This document shows positions 54,717 through 62,820 of a stretch of 64,000 nucleotides of DNA, piece by piece. The stretch's first letter is position 1; every line of letters starts with the position of its first letter. The position numbers and the translations under genes were made by a program. Source of the stretch: Chthoniobacterales bacterium (lineage in GTDB: Bacteria; Verrucomicrobiota; Verrucomicrobiia; Chthoniobacterales; Terrimicrobiaceae); assembly GCA_014879575.1 (NCBI GenBank), contig JACSRU010000115.1:62001-126000 (forward strand). The letters run 5' to 3'. A model generated the notes under the pieces. The model was not told the DNA's origin. It saw only the letters and a list, made by a program, of their open reading frames with translations, and searched no databases.

Positions 54717-56576
54717 TCACCCCACCCCAAACACCCTCGTCCATGCGGCAAATGCCGTGACGCGCCAGAGCGTCGGGCAGTGGACCCCTCCGGCGGAAAA
54801 GTCCTGCCACATCCGCCGCAGGCCCGCTTCATTCAAAATCTCCGGATGGTTGGCCGCCGCCTCGAGGGTGAGTGCGCAGGCCGCATCGGAAGATTGGCGC
54901 AGCCATCGTTCTTCGGGTGTGGCGAATCCCAGTTTGTCGCGGCGCGCCACCACCGAGGGTGGAACGATGTCCCGCAGCGCGGACTTCAGGATGCGCTTGG
55001 TCACTCCGTTCCGGATTTTGAATTCGTCGGGCAGGGCGAGGGTCATCTCGACGAGTTCGTGGTCGAGGAAGGGGACCCGGGACTCGACGCCATGGGCCAT
55101 CGAGTTGCGGTCCTCCCAGTGCAGGAGCATGGGCAGCGTGAGCCTCTGGATCATCAGCAGCGACATCGAGCGCGTCGTGGCGCGTGTCTCCGCGCGTTCG
55201 GGCCTTTGCCACGGCGGCATGGGAATTCCTTCGCCGAGGAGGAATCCCTTTGTCGCCCAAGGGTTGTTTTCGAGGGGATTTACCACCAACCGCTTGGCAA
55301 TGCGAAACACCGTCCGGGGGGTGAACCAAAGTGCCATGCTGCGCAGGGTGTCAGCCCACCGCCAGTCATGATCCTCGCGGAAATGCCGGGCCTCGTTGAA
55401 AACGGTCCAGATTTTCAGCCGCCTGAGCATCCCGAGGAGATGGGGACCGAAGAACTGCGGGTAGCTGGCCAGCAATTCATCCCCGCCCTGGCCGTCCACC
55501 ATCACCTTGAGCCCCTGCTCCCGTGCCATCTGGAAGACGGCGTATTGCGAGAGGATGCTGGCATTCGCAAGCGGTTCGTCTTGGGAAAAAGTGACCCGTT
55601 CGAGCCGTTGCACAAGATCGGAGGCCGGGGGCGTCACCTCAATAAGCCGGGCTCCGGCCAATGCCGCCGCGTCGCGCGCGTAACGGCTTTCATCAAGGCG
55701 CGCATCGGGAAAATGGCAGTGGATTCCGGTCGGCTGCCGGCCGCTCCCCCTCAGGCGCGCCCTGGCGACACCGATGAGGGCGGAGGAATCCATGCCGCCC
55801 GAGAGGCAGAAGCCCAGCGGCACGTCGCTGCGCAGATGCAGCGAGACCACTTCAAACATTTTCTCGCGATACGCCCGGGTCGCATCCTCGAAGTCCCCCA
55901 TCGGTTTTCCCGGAGAAGGAAGGCGATACCATGTCTGCGGCTCCGCGCGTGCGGGATGCCCGAGGTCAATCTCGAGCATCTCCCCGCCGCGCAACTGTCC
56001 AACTCCGTCAAACAGCGTGTCCGCCGTGTGGTCCTGCGCTCCAAAAACCAAAAAATCCCGCACGCGGGCGGGATGAAGACGTGGCGTGGCGCCGAGCAAT
56101 TGTTTGATTTCCGAGGCGAACTCCCAGCCGTCGGCGGTTTTGCGCCAATACAGCGGCTTGATGCCGAAGCGGTCCCGCGCGACCAGGACCCGCCTGCGTG
56201 CCGGATCAGCAATCACAAAGGCAAACATCCCCCGCAGGTGCCGCAGACAGTCCGCTCCCCACTTTTCATAAGCGGCAAGGAGAACCTCCGTGTCTCCCGC
56301 CGTCCGGAACTCCCCGCCGATCCGGTGCCGGAGTTCGATGTAATTGTAAATCTCTCCGTTGAAGACCACCACCGGACCGCCGGGCCGCCGCCGGAGGGGC
56401 TGGTTCGAGCCGGCCTGCGGGTCCAGAATGCTCAGCCGCCAGTGCGCGAGCGTCACGCGCTGCCCGCAGGCTTCCAGCACCTCCGTGCCCGAGGCATCGG
56501 GGCCACGGTGCGCCACCGGGATGATTTCCCTCTCCGGTTCGCCCATCGGTTCGATTCTTCCGAAAATTCCGCACAT
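54717..56576 (-). CDS. asnB: Asparagine synthase (glutamine-hydrolysing) family protein
   Basis: A 619-residue protein: N-terminal Ntn-type glutaminase with nucleophile Cys2 (MCGIFGRI), VVFNGEIYNY and HRGPDASG; then the ATP-pyrophosphatase domain with SGGMDSSALIGVA and ESRVPFLDHELVEMTLALPD. Such AsnB homologues within polysaccharide loci often amidate sugars or peptides, not aspartate. It is 3 bp from the deacetylase-fold gene upstream, so the two form an operon. Specific substrate unknown. Confidence 0.9.
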   Translation of the reverse strand: MCGIFGRIEPMGEPEREIIPVAHRGPDASGTEVLEACGQRVTLAHWRLSILDPQAGSNQPLRRRPGGPVVVFNGEIYNYIELRHRIGGEFRTAGDTEVLLAAYEKWGADCLRHLRGMFAFVIADPARRRVLVARDRFGIKPLYWRKTADGWEFASEIKQLLGATPRLHPARVRDFLVFGAQDHTADTLFDGVGQLRGGEMLEIDLGHPARAEPQTWYRLPSPGKPMGDFEDATRAYREKMFEVVSLHLRSDVPLGFCLSGGMDSSALIGVARARLRGSGRQPTGIHCHFPDARLDESRYARDAAALAGARLIEVTPPASDLVQRLERVTFSQDEPLANASILSQYAVFQMAREQGLKVMVDGQGGDELLASYPQFFGPHLLGMLRRLKIWTVFNEARHFREDHDWRWADTLRSMALWFTPRTVFRIAKRLVVNPLENNPWATKGFLLGEGIPMPPWQRPERAETRATTRSMSLLMIQRLTLPMLLHWEDRNSMAHGVESRVPFLDHELVEMTLALPDEFKIRNGVTKRILKSALRDIVPPSVVARRDKLGFATPEERWLRQSSDAACALTLEAAANHPEILNEAGLRRMWQDFSAGGVHCPTLWRVTAFAAWTRVFGVG

Positions 56577-56579
56577 AAT

Positions 56580-57752
56580 CTAAGCCATCCTGCCCGCCGC
56601 AAAGTGCCGCCGCCGGGCGTCGTCCACCAGGGCCGCATTGCCGCTGGACTCCCACCAATCCGCAATGTTCCGTGCGGAGGTGCCCCATGCGCCCTCTTCG
56701 CGCAGCACATCCAGGAGGCTGCAATACAAATCGTAATACCCGGGCTTGACCAGATTCTCCGGATGCCAGAGCAGGCTCACTACGCCGCGCACGGCCGCAA
56801 CGCGTGCGATCACCCCCCGGCAAAACGCGAGCGCCGACTCCGGCGAAAGGTCCATGTTGTCTCCCCGCAACAGTGCCCCATCGTGCAGGATGAGGGGAAT
56901 CTCGAGGACGTTGAGCCACGCCTGCCCGCCGACCGACCAGAGGCGGTGGGGATACGAAGTGCCCGTGCGGAAAAACACCGAGCGATTGGACCCCAGCGTG
57001 CAATCCACTCGCAACCCGGACGCCGCAAGGAGGTCCGGCGTCACCGCCGCGCCGAATTGCAGATTGTGCTGACGCCCGGACGTCACCGGTGCGCCGACCG
57101 CCTGCTCGACATCGAGCCGCTGCGCTTCGAGCAGGCCGGTCGTGTGAGCCGACTCGATGCTCCCATGCAGACCCACCTCCCAGCCCCGCGCGGCCACCTG
57201 CGCAAAGACCGCGCGGATGGGCTGCAAGCCGCCCTCGAAGGGCATCAGATCGTCCCAATGATACATCAAATCCCGCGGATGCCGTGCGGACACTGCCGTC
57301 GGAAAGACAAAGAATGTCGAGGTGAACCCCCGCTCCTTTTCTGCCTCCAACCAGGGCGAAAGCAGGTCGCGCCGACCTCGGCGATGCCGCAGCCCGATCA
57401 CCGCCGACAGGGCGCGCAGCTTGTCCCGCACCGTCGTGGCCGCATCGGCATTTGTCCGGATCAGCCGGGCAAGTTGCTCGCGGCAGTGCTCCCGCGTCCC
57501 ATCCACATCATGACTCAGGAACGCCGCAAACCGCCTCCCCTCCGGCCAGCGAATCCGCTCCGCCACCGAGGGATCCCGGCGAAGCATCTCTTCGTCAAGG
57601 ACCGGCCGACAAACCGATGCCTCCCGATAACGGGCCGTGTGGTGGATCTCAAAATTATGGATGCCATCCCGGTCCCCCCCAAGCTCCTCCTCAAGCGTCA
57701 GCCAGTCTGCCTGGGATGTGTTCAGGAACTCTCTTTCCGGGGGCCTTGTCAT
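56580..57752 (-). CDS. Polysaccharide-deacetylase-fold protein linked to AsnB
   Basis: A 390-residue cytoplasmic protein. FAAFLSHDVDG (metal Asp and His-like motif 1), VGLHGSIESAHT and SLLWHPENL match the shortened NodB fold of the polysaccharide deacetylase-like family found in exopolysaccharide gene clusters. It precedes asnB on the same strand with a 3-bp gap. Expected role: de-N-acetylation or hydrolysis of a sugar in capsule or exopolysaccharide synthesis. Confidence 0.75.
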   Translation of the reverse strand: MTRPPEREFLNTSQADWLTLEEELGGDRDGIHNFEIHHTARYREASVCRPVLDEEMLRRDPSVAERIRWPEGRRFAAFLSHDVDGTREHCREQLARLIRTNADAATTVRDKLRALSAVIGLRHRRGRRDLLSPWLEAEKERGFTSTFFVFPTAVSARHPRDLMYHWDDLMPFEGGLQPIRAVFAQVAARGWEVGLHGSIESAHTTGLLEAQRLDVEQAVGAPVTSGRQHNLQFGAAVTPDLLAASGLRVDCTLGSNRSVFFRTGTSYPHRLWSVGGQAWLNVLEIPLILHDGALLRGDNMDLSPESALAFCRGVIARVAAVRGVVSLLWHPENLVKPGYYDLYCSLLDVLREEGAWGTSARNIADWWESSGNAALVDDARRRHFAAGRMA

Positions 57753-57910
57753 GGGTTTACACCGCTTCCATACCTGACCCCCCGCCTAACCGCAAGTGTT
57801 GGAAGGGGAATTAACCGGCTGCACGATCTGCTTCTGCAGGGGCATGAATTGTGAAATCTGCATGAAATCGGAAAGGATTCGCGACCGTGCGGGACATTGC
57901 GAATCCGGTT

Positions 57911-57941
57911 TTGACGACTGCCAAATGGCATTGCAATATGT
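57911..57941 (+). promoter_or_regulatory. Promoter/operator of the MbcA-RES toxin-antitoxin pair
   Basis: TTGACG (57911-57916) is a likely -35 box; CAATAT (57934-57939) lies 17 bp further as a weak -10. A perfect 12-bp palindrome TGCCAAATGGCA (57919-57930) sits in the spacer and would be blocked by a bound antitoxin. No other palindrome in 57753-57910 was seen. Confidence 0.45.
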
Positions 57942-57946
57942 GCATT

Positions 57947-58354
57947 ATGGCAACCACACTTCTGAGCCCCGAAAGGGTTTTTGACGACGCGCTGATGGAT
58001 CGGGAAATCCGCCATGGACTTCCTGTGGAGCTTTTTTTTCGTGTGCGCGACGCTCTTGCCATCCAGCCCGAAATGCTCTCGCAGGTCATCAATGTGCCGA
58101 TCCGGACACTCATGCGGCGGAAACAACTTGGCGAGCGGCTGAAGTCTGATGAGTCGGAGAGGTTGTTGAGACTGGCGAGGCTCCATCTCCGGGCGGCGGA
58201 AGTATTCCATGGCAAGGAGAAGGCTCGCCGCTGGCTTTTCTCGCCGAACCGCGCCCTCGGCGGAAAGACCCCCTTCGAGTTTTCCTCGACGGAACCGGGT
58301 GCCCGTGAGGCAGAGCGGCTTTTGGGCCGGATCGCGCACGGTGTGTTTTCGTGA
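57947..58354 (+). CDS. MbcA/ParS/Xre-type antitoxin (DUF2384 domain)
   Basis: A 135-residue protein from ATG 57947 (alternative ATG 57938, or 57887 far upstream). The N-terminal part is helical with a helix-turn-helix-like segment (LPVELFFRVRDALAIQPEMLSQVINVPIRTLMRRKQ). The C-terminal domain (LRAAEVFHGKEKARRWLFSPNRALGGKTPFEF and EAERLLGRIAHGVF) is the toxin-binding DUF2384 domain with the LGGKTP-type motif. It overlaps the RES gene by 4 bp. Confidence 0.85.
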   Translation: MATTLLSPERVFDDALMDREIRHGLPVELFFRVRDALAIQPEMLSQVINVPIRTLMRRKQLGERLKSDESERLLRLARLHLRAAEVFHGKEKARRWLFSPNRALGGKTPFEFSSTEPGAREAERLLGRIAHGVFS

Positions 58355-58827
58355 TCACAGTCTGGCGAATTTGCACGAAACAGCACGTTCGGAACGCGTT
58401 TTCCGGCGAGGGGGCTGCATCGAATGGCGGCCGCTGGAATTCCCCCGGCACGCCCGTCGTTTACACCGCAGGAACGCAATCCTTGGCTGCGCTGGAGATT
58501 CTCGTTCACACCGCCGACCCAAACGACCTCATTGATCTCGGGTATGTTGCCATCCCTGTCGAACTCGATGAAGAAATGGGAGCTGATGTTCCCAAGCTCC
58601 CCCGAAATTGGAAGACCTATCCCGCACCGCTCGCCACGATGAGGCTTGGTGATGCATGGATTCATGCCAAAACTTCGGTGGCCCTTCGCGTGCCCAGCGT
58701 GGTGATTCCCTCGGAATCAAACTATTTGCTCAACCCAACGCATCCCGATTTTGGCAAACTGCGAATCGGAAGACCGCATGCTTTCTTGTTCGATTCGCGG
58801 TCGGCTGATCAACCCCAGCCAAAATAA
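58351..58827 (+). CDS. RES-family toxin
   Basis: A 158-residue protein with the RES-domain landmarks: WRICTKQHVRNAFSGEGAASNGGRWNSPGTPVVYTAGTQSLAALE (Arg, Glu and Ser of the family name), and a final HPDFGKLRIGRPHAFLFDSR. RES toxins such as MbcT degrade or modify NAD+. The start is GTG 58351, overlapping the antitoxin stop. Full length. Gene pair is apart from the tRNA-associated island start by about 550 bp. Confidence 0.87.
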   Translation: MITVWRICTKQHVRNAFSGEGAASNGGRWNSPGTPVVYTAGTQSLAALEILVHTADPNDLIDLGYVAIPVELDEEMGADVPKLPRNWKTYPAPLATMRLGDAWIHAKTSVALRVPSVVIPSESNYLLNPTHPDFGKLRIGRPHAFLFDSRSADQPQPK

Positions 58828-58867
58828 AACGAAATTGTCTGGGCCGGATTCGCGCGAGCAGGATTCT

Positions 58868-59182
58868 TCACCCAACCAGACGCGCCGCTTCCTGCACATT
58901 GGGATTCACATAATGGGGTGCGTGTTTTTCTTTCAGCAGGTTCCGAACCGTTTTTTCAGAGAGACCCATCCGCTCGGCTTCCTCCGCGACGGTGTGATAG
59001 TCCCTGAAAGGCGGCGGGCACTTCAACGAGGCCGCTATTTCAGCGACCCCGTCTGCGCTCAGGGCAATCTCCAGGGCCTCAGATGTCAGAGAGAGCGCGA
59101 AAGCCCCATCACGCGGGATTCGAAGAACGGCACCGCAAAGCTCCGCGCTGGCAGAGTTCGATGGGCGTCGGTCGGAGTTCAT
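58868..59182 (-). CDS. Small protein with C-terminal helix-turn-helix
   Basis: A 104-residue frame; ATG 59182 is preceded by AAGG six bases upstream. Residues about 63-90 (TVAEEAERMGLSEKTVRNLLKEKHAPH) fit a helix-turn-helix of the excisionase/MerR winged type. The N-terminal half is not recognised. It lies left of the attachment site and points away from it. Could be a leftover of another mobile element or a regulator. Between 59183 and 59364 there is AT-rich sequence with short direct repeats (AACCTAAA, CATTTGAA) but no gene. Confidence 0.5.
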   Translation of the reverse strand: MNSDRRPSNSASAELCGAVLRIPRDGAFALSLTSEALEIALSADGVAEIAASLKCPPPFRDYHTVAEEAERMGLSEKTVRNLLKEKHAPHYVNPNVQEAARLVG

Positions 59183-59364
59183 GATCGCCTTTTCCGGGAT
59201 CAGCCGAGAAAGTGAAGGGGGGAACCGAAGATTTTTGTTCCAAAGTGCAGATTTTACCTAAAAGAACCTAAAGAAATTTTTCCTCCAAACGAATTCAGAA
59301 GAAATCAAAAAAGATTCTCTCCAAGCGCAAGTGTCTGTTTTGGAGGCATTTGAAGGATTTTGGT

Positions 59365-59379
59365 GCCATTTGAAATGGC
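59365..59379. other. Perfect palindrome next to the attachment site
   Basis: GCCATTT, G, AAATGGC: a 15-bp perfect palindrome that overlaps the CCA end of the tRNA fragment by four bases. A second CATTTGAA lies about 20 bp to the left. Possible recombinase core or accessory site; not T-rich enough to be a terminator. Confidence 0.4.
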
Positions 59380-59407
59380 GACCCTAACGGGATTCGAACT
59401 CGTGTTA
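59376..59407 (-). mobile_element. Attachment site: 3' fragment of a tRNA gene (tRNA-Glu-like)
   Basis: Read on the minus strand, TAACACGAGTTCGAATCCCG followed by TTAGGGTCGCCA is the T arm, acceptor strand and encoded CCA of a bacterial tRNA, closest to tRNA-Glu in my memory. One base in the T stem is changed (A for the usual G) and there is no anticodon arm or 5' half to the right, so the tRNA is not functional. Its missing body faces the recombinase gene, as expected for the distal attachment site of an island that enters the 3' end of a tRNA gene. Confidence 0.7.
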
Positions 59408-59479
59408 ATCACGATAGTAGATGTGATTTTTCTTGCGTTTGGGACAAATTTGGGACAATTTCCCTTAAAACAAGAAAAC

Positions 59480-60832
59480 ATGAAGGCAAAAGGCGCAGTT
59501 GAAGTAGTAGGAACGAAGGGTGTTTCCATTTACGAGGACGCAGTGGAGGCCAAGGGAAAGCAATACAGTTCATTCAGGGTAATTTATTACAAGGGAGGAA
59601 AGCGGTGCAGGGAACGGGCCAAGACTCTTGAGGAGGCGAAGCGGAGAGCCAAGGAGGTGGCTGATGAATTGTCGGGTTCCCTGCCAGAGGACCGCTCCCC
59701 ATTCACCCGCAGAGAAAGGGAGGTTGTGGAGGCTGCCATTGACACCTTGGCTCCACTGAACATCAGAATTTCGGATGCGGCAAGGACGCTGGCGGAGGTA
59801 AAGGAAATTCTGGGGGAAAAAGGCACTCCACAGGAGGCGGCACGGGCATTCGTGAAACAGAACCAGAGGGATGAGATCGAGGAAAAAACTTTGGGGGAGG
59901 TTTACGAGGAATTTATGGCGACTCTGGCGAGCAAGGGCGGTGCAACGGTTCGGGAATACAAACGCAGTTTCCGGTATTGGCAGGACTGTAGCCAACGCTT
60001 GGGGGCTCTGGCAGAGCATTTCAAGGACACGCTCATCAGCGACATTAAAGCGCGGGAATTGGATGCCTTTTTGGACAAGATGCCAGTCCGCCATGTTTCG
60101 GCAACCGGCGTCCGATATACCGGCAAATTCACATCACCACAGGGCCGCACCAGGAATAATTACAGGGGGGCATTTTGCACCCTTTTCAGTTTTGCGAGAA
60201 AGAAGGAATATCTGCCGAGGGACATCAAAACCGAGGCGCAATACATGCAGGTTGCCGGCGAGACGAAAACGAAAAAAGAATTGTCAGTGGGGTTGAGGAA
60301 GAAAATTTACACGCCGTCCGATATGCAGGAGATCCTAGACGGGTTGCCTGATCGCTGGATACCGTTCGTGGCGCTGGGGGCACTGGCCGGAATACGCACA
60401 GCCGAAATCCACCGTCTGCAATGGGAGGATATTAATTTCGACAGGAAGTTTATCGAAGTGGAGAAGGATCAGGCGAAGATGGGGAGCAGGCGGGTTATTT
60501 CGATGTCTGATCAGTTGATTGCTTGGCTGAAACCGCTTGCCCAGAAATCGGGATGGGTTATTCCCCACTACGCCCACGACAGCACACTGAATATCGAATT
60601 CAAGAAAGCGAGAAAGTTGATACCCGTCCCGATGATCCAGAACGGTCACCGGCATTCGTATGCCACATACCGGATTTGGGAAATTGGGGATGAATCCAAG
60701 GTTGCTTGGGAAATGAACACTTCCGTTCGGAAGCTCCATGCGAACTACTTTTCTCCCGCAGACGAACTGGCGTTGAAAGAGTGGAAGTTGGTATTACCGA
60801 AGAAAAACCGGTGGAAGGTGAAGAAGGGTTAA
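59480..60832 (+). CDS. Tyrosine recombinase / integrase
   Basis: A 450-residue phage-type integrase from ATG 59480. The frame runs further upstream to 59360 through the tRNA fragment, which is chance. N-terminal part has the arm-binding region, the middle the core-binding SAM-like domain (LGEVYEEFMATLASKG). Catalytic residues: Arg306 (GIRTAEIHRL), Lys333, Arg391 in GHRHSYATY (the preceding His of HxxR is Asn388) and nucleophile Tyr423 (LHANYFSP). It should integrate and excise the island at the tRNA 3' end. Confidence 0.9.
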   Translation: MKAKGAVEVVGTKGVSIYEDAVEAKGKQYSSFRVIYYKGGKRCRERAKTLEEAKRRAKEVADELSGSLPEDRSPFTRREREVVEAAIDTLAPLNIRISDAARTLAEVKEILGEKGTPQEAARAFVKQNQRDEIEEKTLGEVYEEFMATLASKGGATVREYKRSFRYWQDCSQRLGALAEHFKDTLISDIKARELDAFLDKMPVRHVSATGVRYTGKFTSPQGRTRNNYRGAFCTLFSFARKKEYLPRDIKTEAQYMQVAGETKTKKELSVGLRKKIYTPSDMQEILDGLPDRWIPFVALGALAGIRTAEIHRLQWEDINFDRKFIEVEKDQAKMGSRRVISMSDQLIAWLKPLAQKSGWVIPHYAHDSTLNIEFKKARKLIPVPMIQNGHRHSYATYRIWEIGDESKVAWEMNTSVRKLHANYFSPADELALKEWKLVLPKKNRWKVKKG

Positions 60833-61497
60833 CTCAATATCCGGCTTCTTGCCTCTCGTGTCACTCGTGGGCTATCCGGCGTATCCATAAATTTTGTCAA
60901 GGCTTCCACCGAATAGCTGCGATGTTTCCCCAGCATCCTTGGTTGTGGAATGAGTCCCCTTTCGGAATAGTCGTATAGAGTTCTCACCGAGATCCCGAGC
61001 AATTTTGCGGCTTTGGCAGCCTTTATCCACTTGGGCTGAATTGCCCCAATTTCTGGCTCCCCTGCCTTCAATGGTGTTTCAGTTGGCAGTCTGGCCGGTT
61101 GCTCCGCCCTGATAAGCCGATCCAGGGCAGCATTGACGGCATCCCGAGGAAACAGGCGTTCTGGGGTGTCTGCAATGGGTTTGAGCCATCCAGCAGCAAT
61201 AACGCGCTCCAGAAGTAGCGGTGAACGGAAAACATATTCAATGGCTTCCTCTTCCGTCAGGAGAGGCAGAAGGTGCGCCGGATCTACCAGCATTTGTTGC
61301 GTCACAGTGCCCGCGTGGGGCTTGGAAGCGGTGAAGTAGTCGTATCCGCCAGTCCAATCTTTCTCCTCAGCCAGCCAGCCCAAGATGCGCCGCGCCCTCG
61401 CTTCTGGAGATGGGAACATCCCCTGCTCTTCTTTCAGATTCTCGAAGTTGGCGATGTATTCCGCCACCTCGTCTCCCGGCTCCTCATGCTCCATCAT
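60829..61497 (-). CDS. MerR/excisionase-like helix-turn-helix protein
   Basis: About 222 residues from ATG 61497 (61494 also possible). The C-terminal part (KWIKAAKAAKLLGISVRTLYDYSERGLIPQPRMLGKHRSYSVEAL) is an excisionase/MerR-type winged helix-turn-helix. The N-terminal 150 residues (LRIRAQ-like acidic helix, EEEAIEYVFRSPLLLERVIAAGWL) are unassigned. The frame to 61659 overlaps the divergent gene. The stop overlaps the integrase stop by 4 bp. Likely directionality factor or regulator of the island. Confidence 0.75.
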   Translation of the reverse strand: MMEHEEPGDEVAEYIANFENLKEEQGMFPSPEARARRILGWLAEEKDWTGGYDYFTASKPHAGTVTQQMLVDPAHLLPLLTEEEAIEYVFRSPLLLERVIAAGWLKPIADTPERLFPRDAVNAALDRLIRAEQPARLPTETPLKAGEPEIGAIQPKWIKAAKAAKLLGISVRTLYDYSERGLIPQPRMLGKHRSYSVEALTKFMDTPDSPRVTREARSRILS

Positions 61498-61535
61498 TGC
61501 CAGAGGCTGCCATTTCTGATTTTCCTCTGCAAGGA

Positions 61536-62051
61536 ATGAACACGCGCGAAACCTTGGAAGCGATGGAGAAGCTGGAAAACGGCGAGAGCGGGAGATATTG
61601 GCTGGAATACACCCTTGGGGAGGAAGAGCATTGGCGGTTCTCAGACTATGCACACCCATTTTTCCCCATTTTTGAGGCGTGCTGCCTGAATTTACCGGAA
61701 GCCCCGGAGAATATCAGCAAGATTGCCGTTGGCGAGCGTGGGAGGGGAAATGGGGGCGCGAATAAAGGGGGCGATACCATTTCGCCAAGCCCTCACGACT
61801 CTTCCGGGCAGATTGCCATAGGCGAAACGGATAAAGGCAAAAACCTTGCGACTCTTGCGGTAATACTTGTTACTGATTCCACTGCGGAACTAAAGATTTT
61901 GGATGAAGCGAGGTTCGACGAGTTTATCATACAGGCGGAAAGAGACGAAGAAGAGCTTAATGCCTTACAGGCAATGAAGGAGAAAGCGTTAACACTCGAA
62001 CCGGATACGCCGGGAATAGATCCCAAGAGTTGGCCGTGGGGGGATGAGTAG
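61536..62051 (+). CDS. Hypothetical protein of the island
   Basis: A 171-residue acidic protein, start ATG 61536; an alternative ATG 61563 has a better Shine-Dalgarno (GGAAG, 4 bases away). MNTRETLEAMEKLENGESGRYWLEY start, then a Gly/Asn-rich linker and ALQAMKEKALTLEPDTPGIDPKSWPWGDE end. No family recognised, no membrane or signal segment. It is divergent from the MerR-like gene with a 38-bp gap. Confidence 0.6.
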   Translation: MNTRETLEAMEKLENGESGRYWLEYTLGEEEHWRFSDYAHPFFPIFEACCLNLPEAPENISKIAVGERGRGNGGANKGGDTISPSPHDSSGQIAIGETDKGKNLATLAVILVTDSTAELKILDEARFDEFIIQAERDEEELNALQAMKEKALTLEPDTPGIDPKSWPWGDE

Positions 62052-62072
62052 CACGATTAACGATATACCGAT

Positions 62073-62456
62073 TTACCTCGCGAGATGGGGGTTGACTGAT
62101 TCGGCTCGCCTGAGCATTGGCATGGCCAGTTTTTTGTATCGGGCGAAGAAGTTCTGCTTCATGCCTGCCAAGGTTGCCAGCAGTTCCCCGTAATCTGGGT
62201 TTGTGAGGAATGCCCGGATTTCCCACAATGGTTTCCCAGATAGGGTGGTAGATCCGTATTTGTGGTTTTTGGGGATGGGTTGCGAGTAGTGTTCCAAGTC
62301 TGCTATCGCGGAATTGAACATACTGGCGACAACTTGTTGTTCTGGGATAAAGTCATCCAACCAGGTTGCATTTCCAGTATCTTCTACAGTTGAGTCATCT
62401 TGATATTCCGGTTCAATATCGAACCATTGCCCATAATGTGATACGCCCGTTTTCAT
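62073..62456 (-). CDS. Hypothetical protein of the island, leaderless promoter
   Basis: A 127-residue polar protein (start MKTGVSHYGQWFDIEPEYQDDST, end LAMPMLRRAESVNPHLAR) with no recognised domain, signal or helix bundle. Converges with the previous gene with a 21-bp gap. Its ATG is 8 bp from an extended -10 box, see the promoter entry. Confidence 0.6.
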   Translation of the reverse strand: MKTGVSHYGQWFDIEPEYQDDSTVEDTGNATWLDDFIPEQQVVASMFNSAIADLEHYSQPIPKNHKYGSTTLSGKPLWEIRAFLTNPDYGELLATLAGMKQNFFARYKKLAMPMLRRAESVNPHLAR

Positions 62457-62464
62457 CTACTATG

Positions 62465-62473
62465 ATTATAGCA
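62465..62473 (-). promoter_or_regulatory. Extended -10 promoter for the 127-residue gene
   Basis: On the minus strand TGCTATAAT is a perfect extended -10 element with no convincing -35 box. The ATG starts eight bases downstream, so RNA would begin at or very near the start codon, suggesting a leaderless mRNA. Confidence 0.55.
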
Positions 62474-62510
62474 GATGGGATGGGCAATTAACGGTTTGGG
62501 ATGGAGTTTT

Positions 62511-62756
62511 TTACTCGTCCAAATCGGCCCATTTCTTGCCGAGGGTATCCAGGACTTTCTGGATCTCAATATCCGTCAGGCTGCGTTTTCCGAGTTCCAC
62601 ACGGTTCAGCACCATGATGTCCACATCCCAGCCATTGAGCTGGAGGCGGCGGGCAAGTTCGGCTTGGGTGAAGCCAATCTGTTCCCGCAACGAGCGCAGG
62701 CGGGGGCCTTTCAAATTGAGCGCCTCCCCCTGAATACGTGAACTTCGCTGTGCCAC
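62511..62756 (-). CDS. XRE-family transcriptional regulator
   Basis: An 81-residue helix-turn-helix protein starting at GTG 62756. RLRSLREQIGFTQAELARRLQLNGWDVDIMVLNRVELGKRSLTDIEIQKVLDTLG is a Cro/C1-type domain. No effector domain. The gene is divergent from the membrane-protein gene; two direct repeats lie in the shared 64-bp promoter region, consistent with a phage-type repressor of both. Confidence 0.85.
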   Translation of the reverse strand: MAQRSSRIQGEALNLKGPRLRSLREQIGFTQAELARRLQLNGWDVDIMVLNRVELGKRSLTDIEIQKVLDTLGKKWADLDE

Positions 62757-62758
62757 AT

Positions 62759-62806
62759 ATAGACGGTAGCATCTACTTCTTGGTTTGACATAGACGGCAG
62801 CCTCTA
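62759..62806. promoter_or_regulatory. Paired operator repeats between XRE regulator and membrane protein
   Basis: Two direct copies of ATAGACGGyAGCmTCTA lie at 62759-62775 and 62790-62806, 31 bp apart (three helical turns), 15 of 17 bases identical. Each is an imperfect palindrome (TAGA...TCTA). The first overlaps the start region of the XRE gene, the second overlaps TTGACA (62785-62790) and TATACT (62805-62810). The sites suit binding by a small XRE dimer pair controlling both directions. Confidence 0.6.
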
Positions 62807-62820
62807 TACTCTCGCGCCTG

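Noticed and set aside
59376-59407. Complete tRNA gene
   Set aside because: Only the T arm and acceptor 3' strand are present; no D arm, anticodon arm or 5' acceptor strand can be placed to the right.
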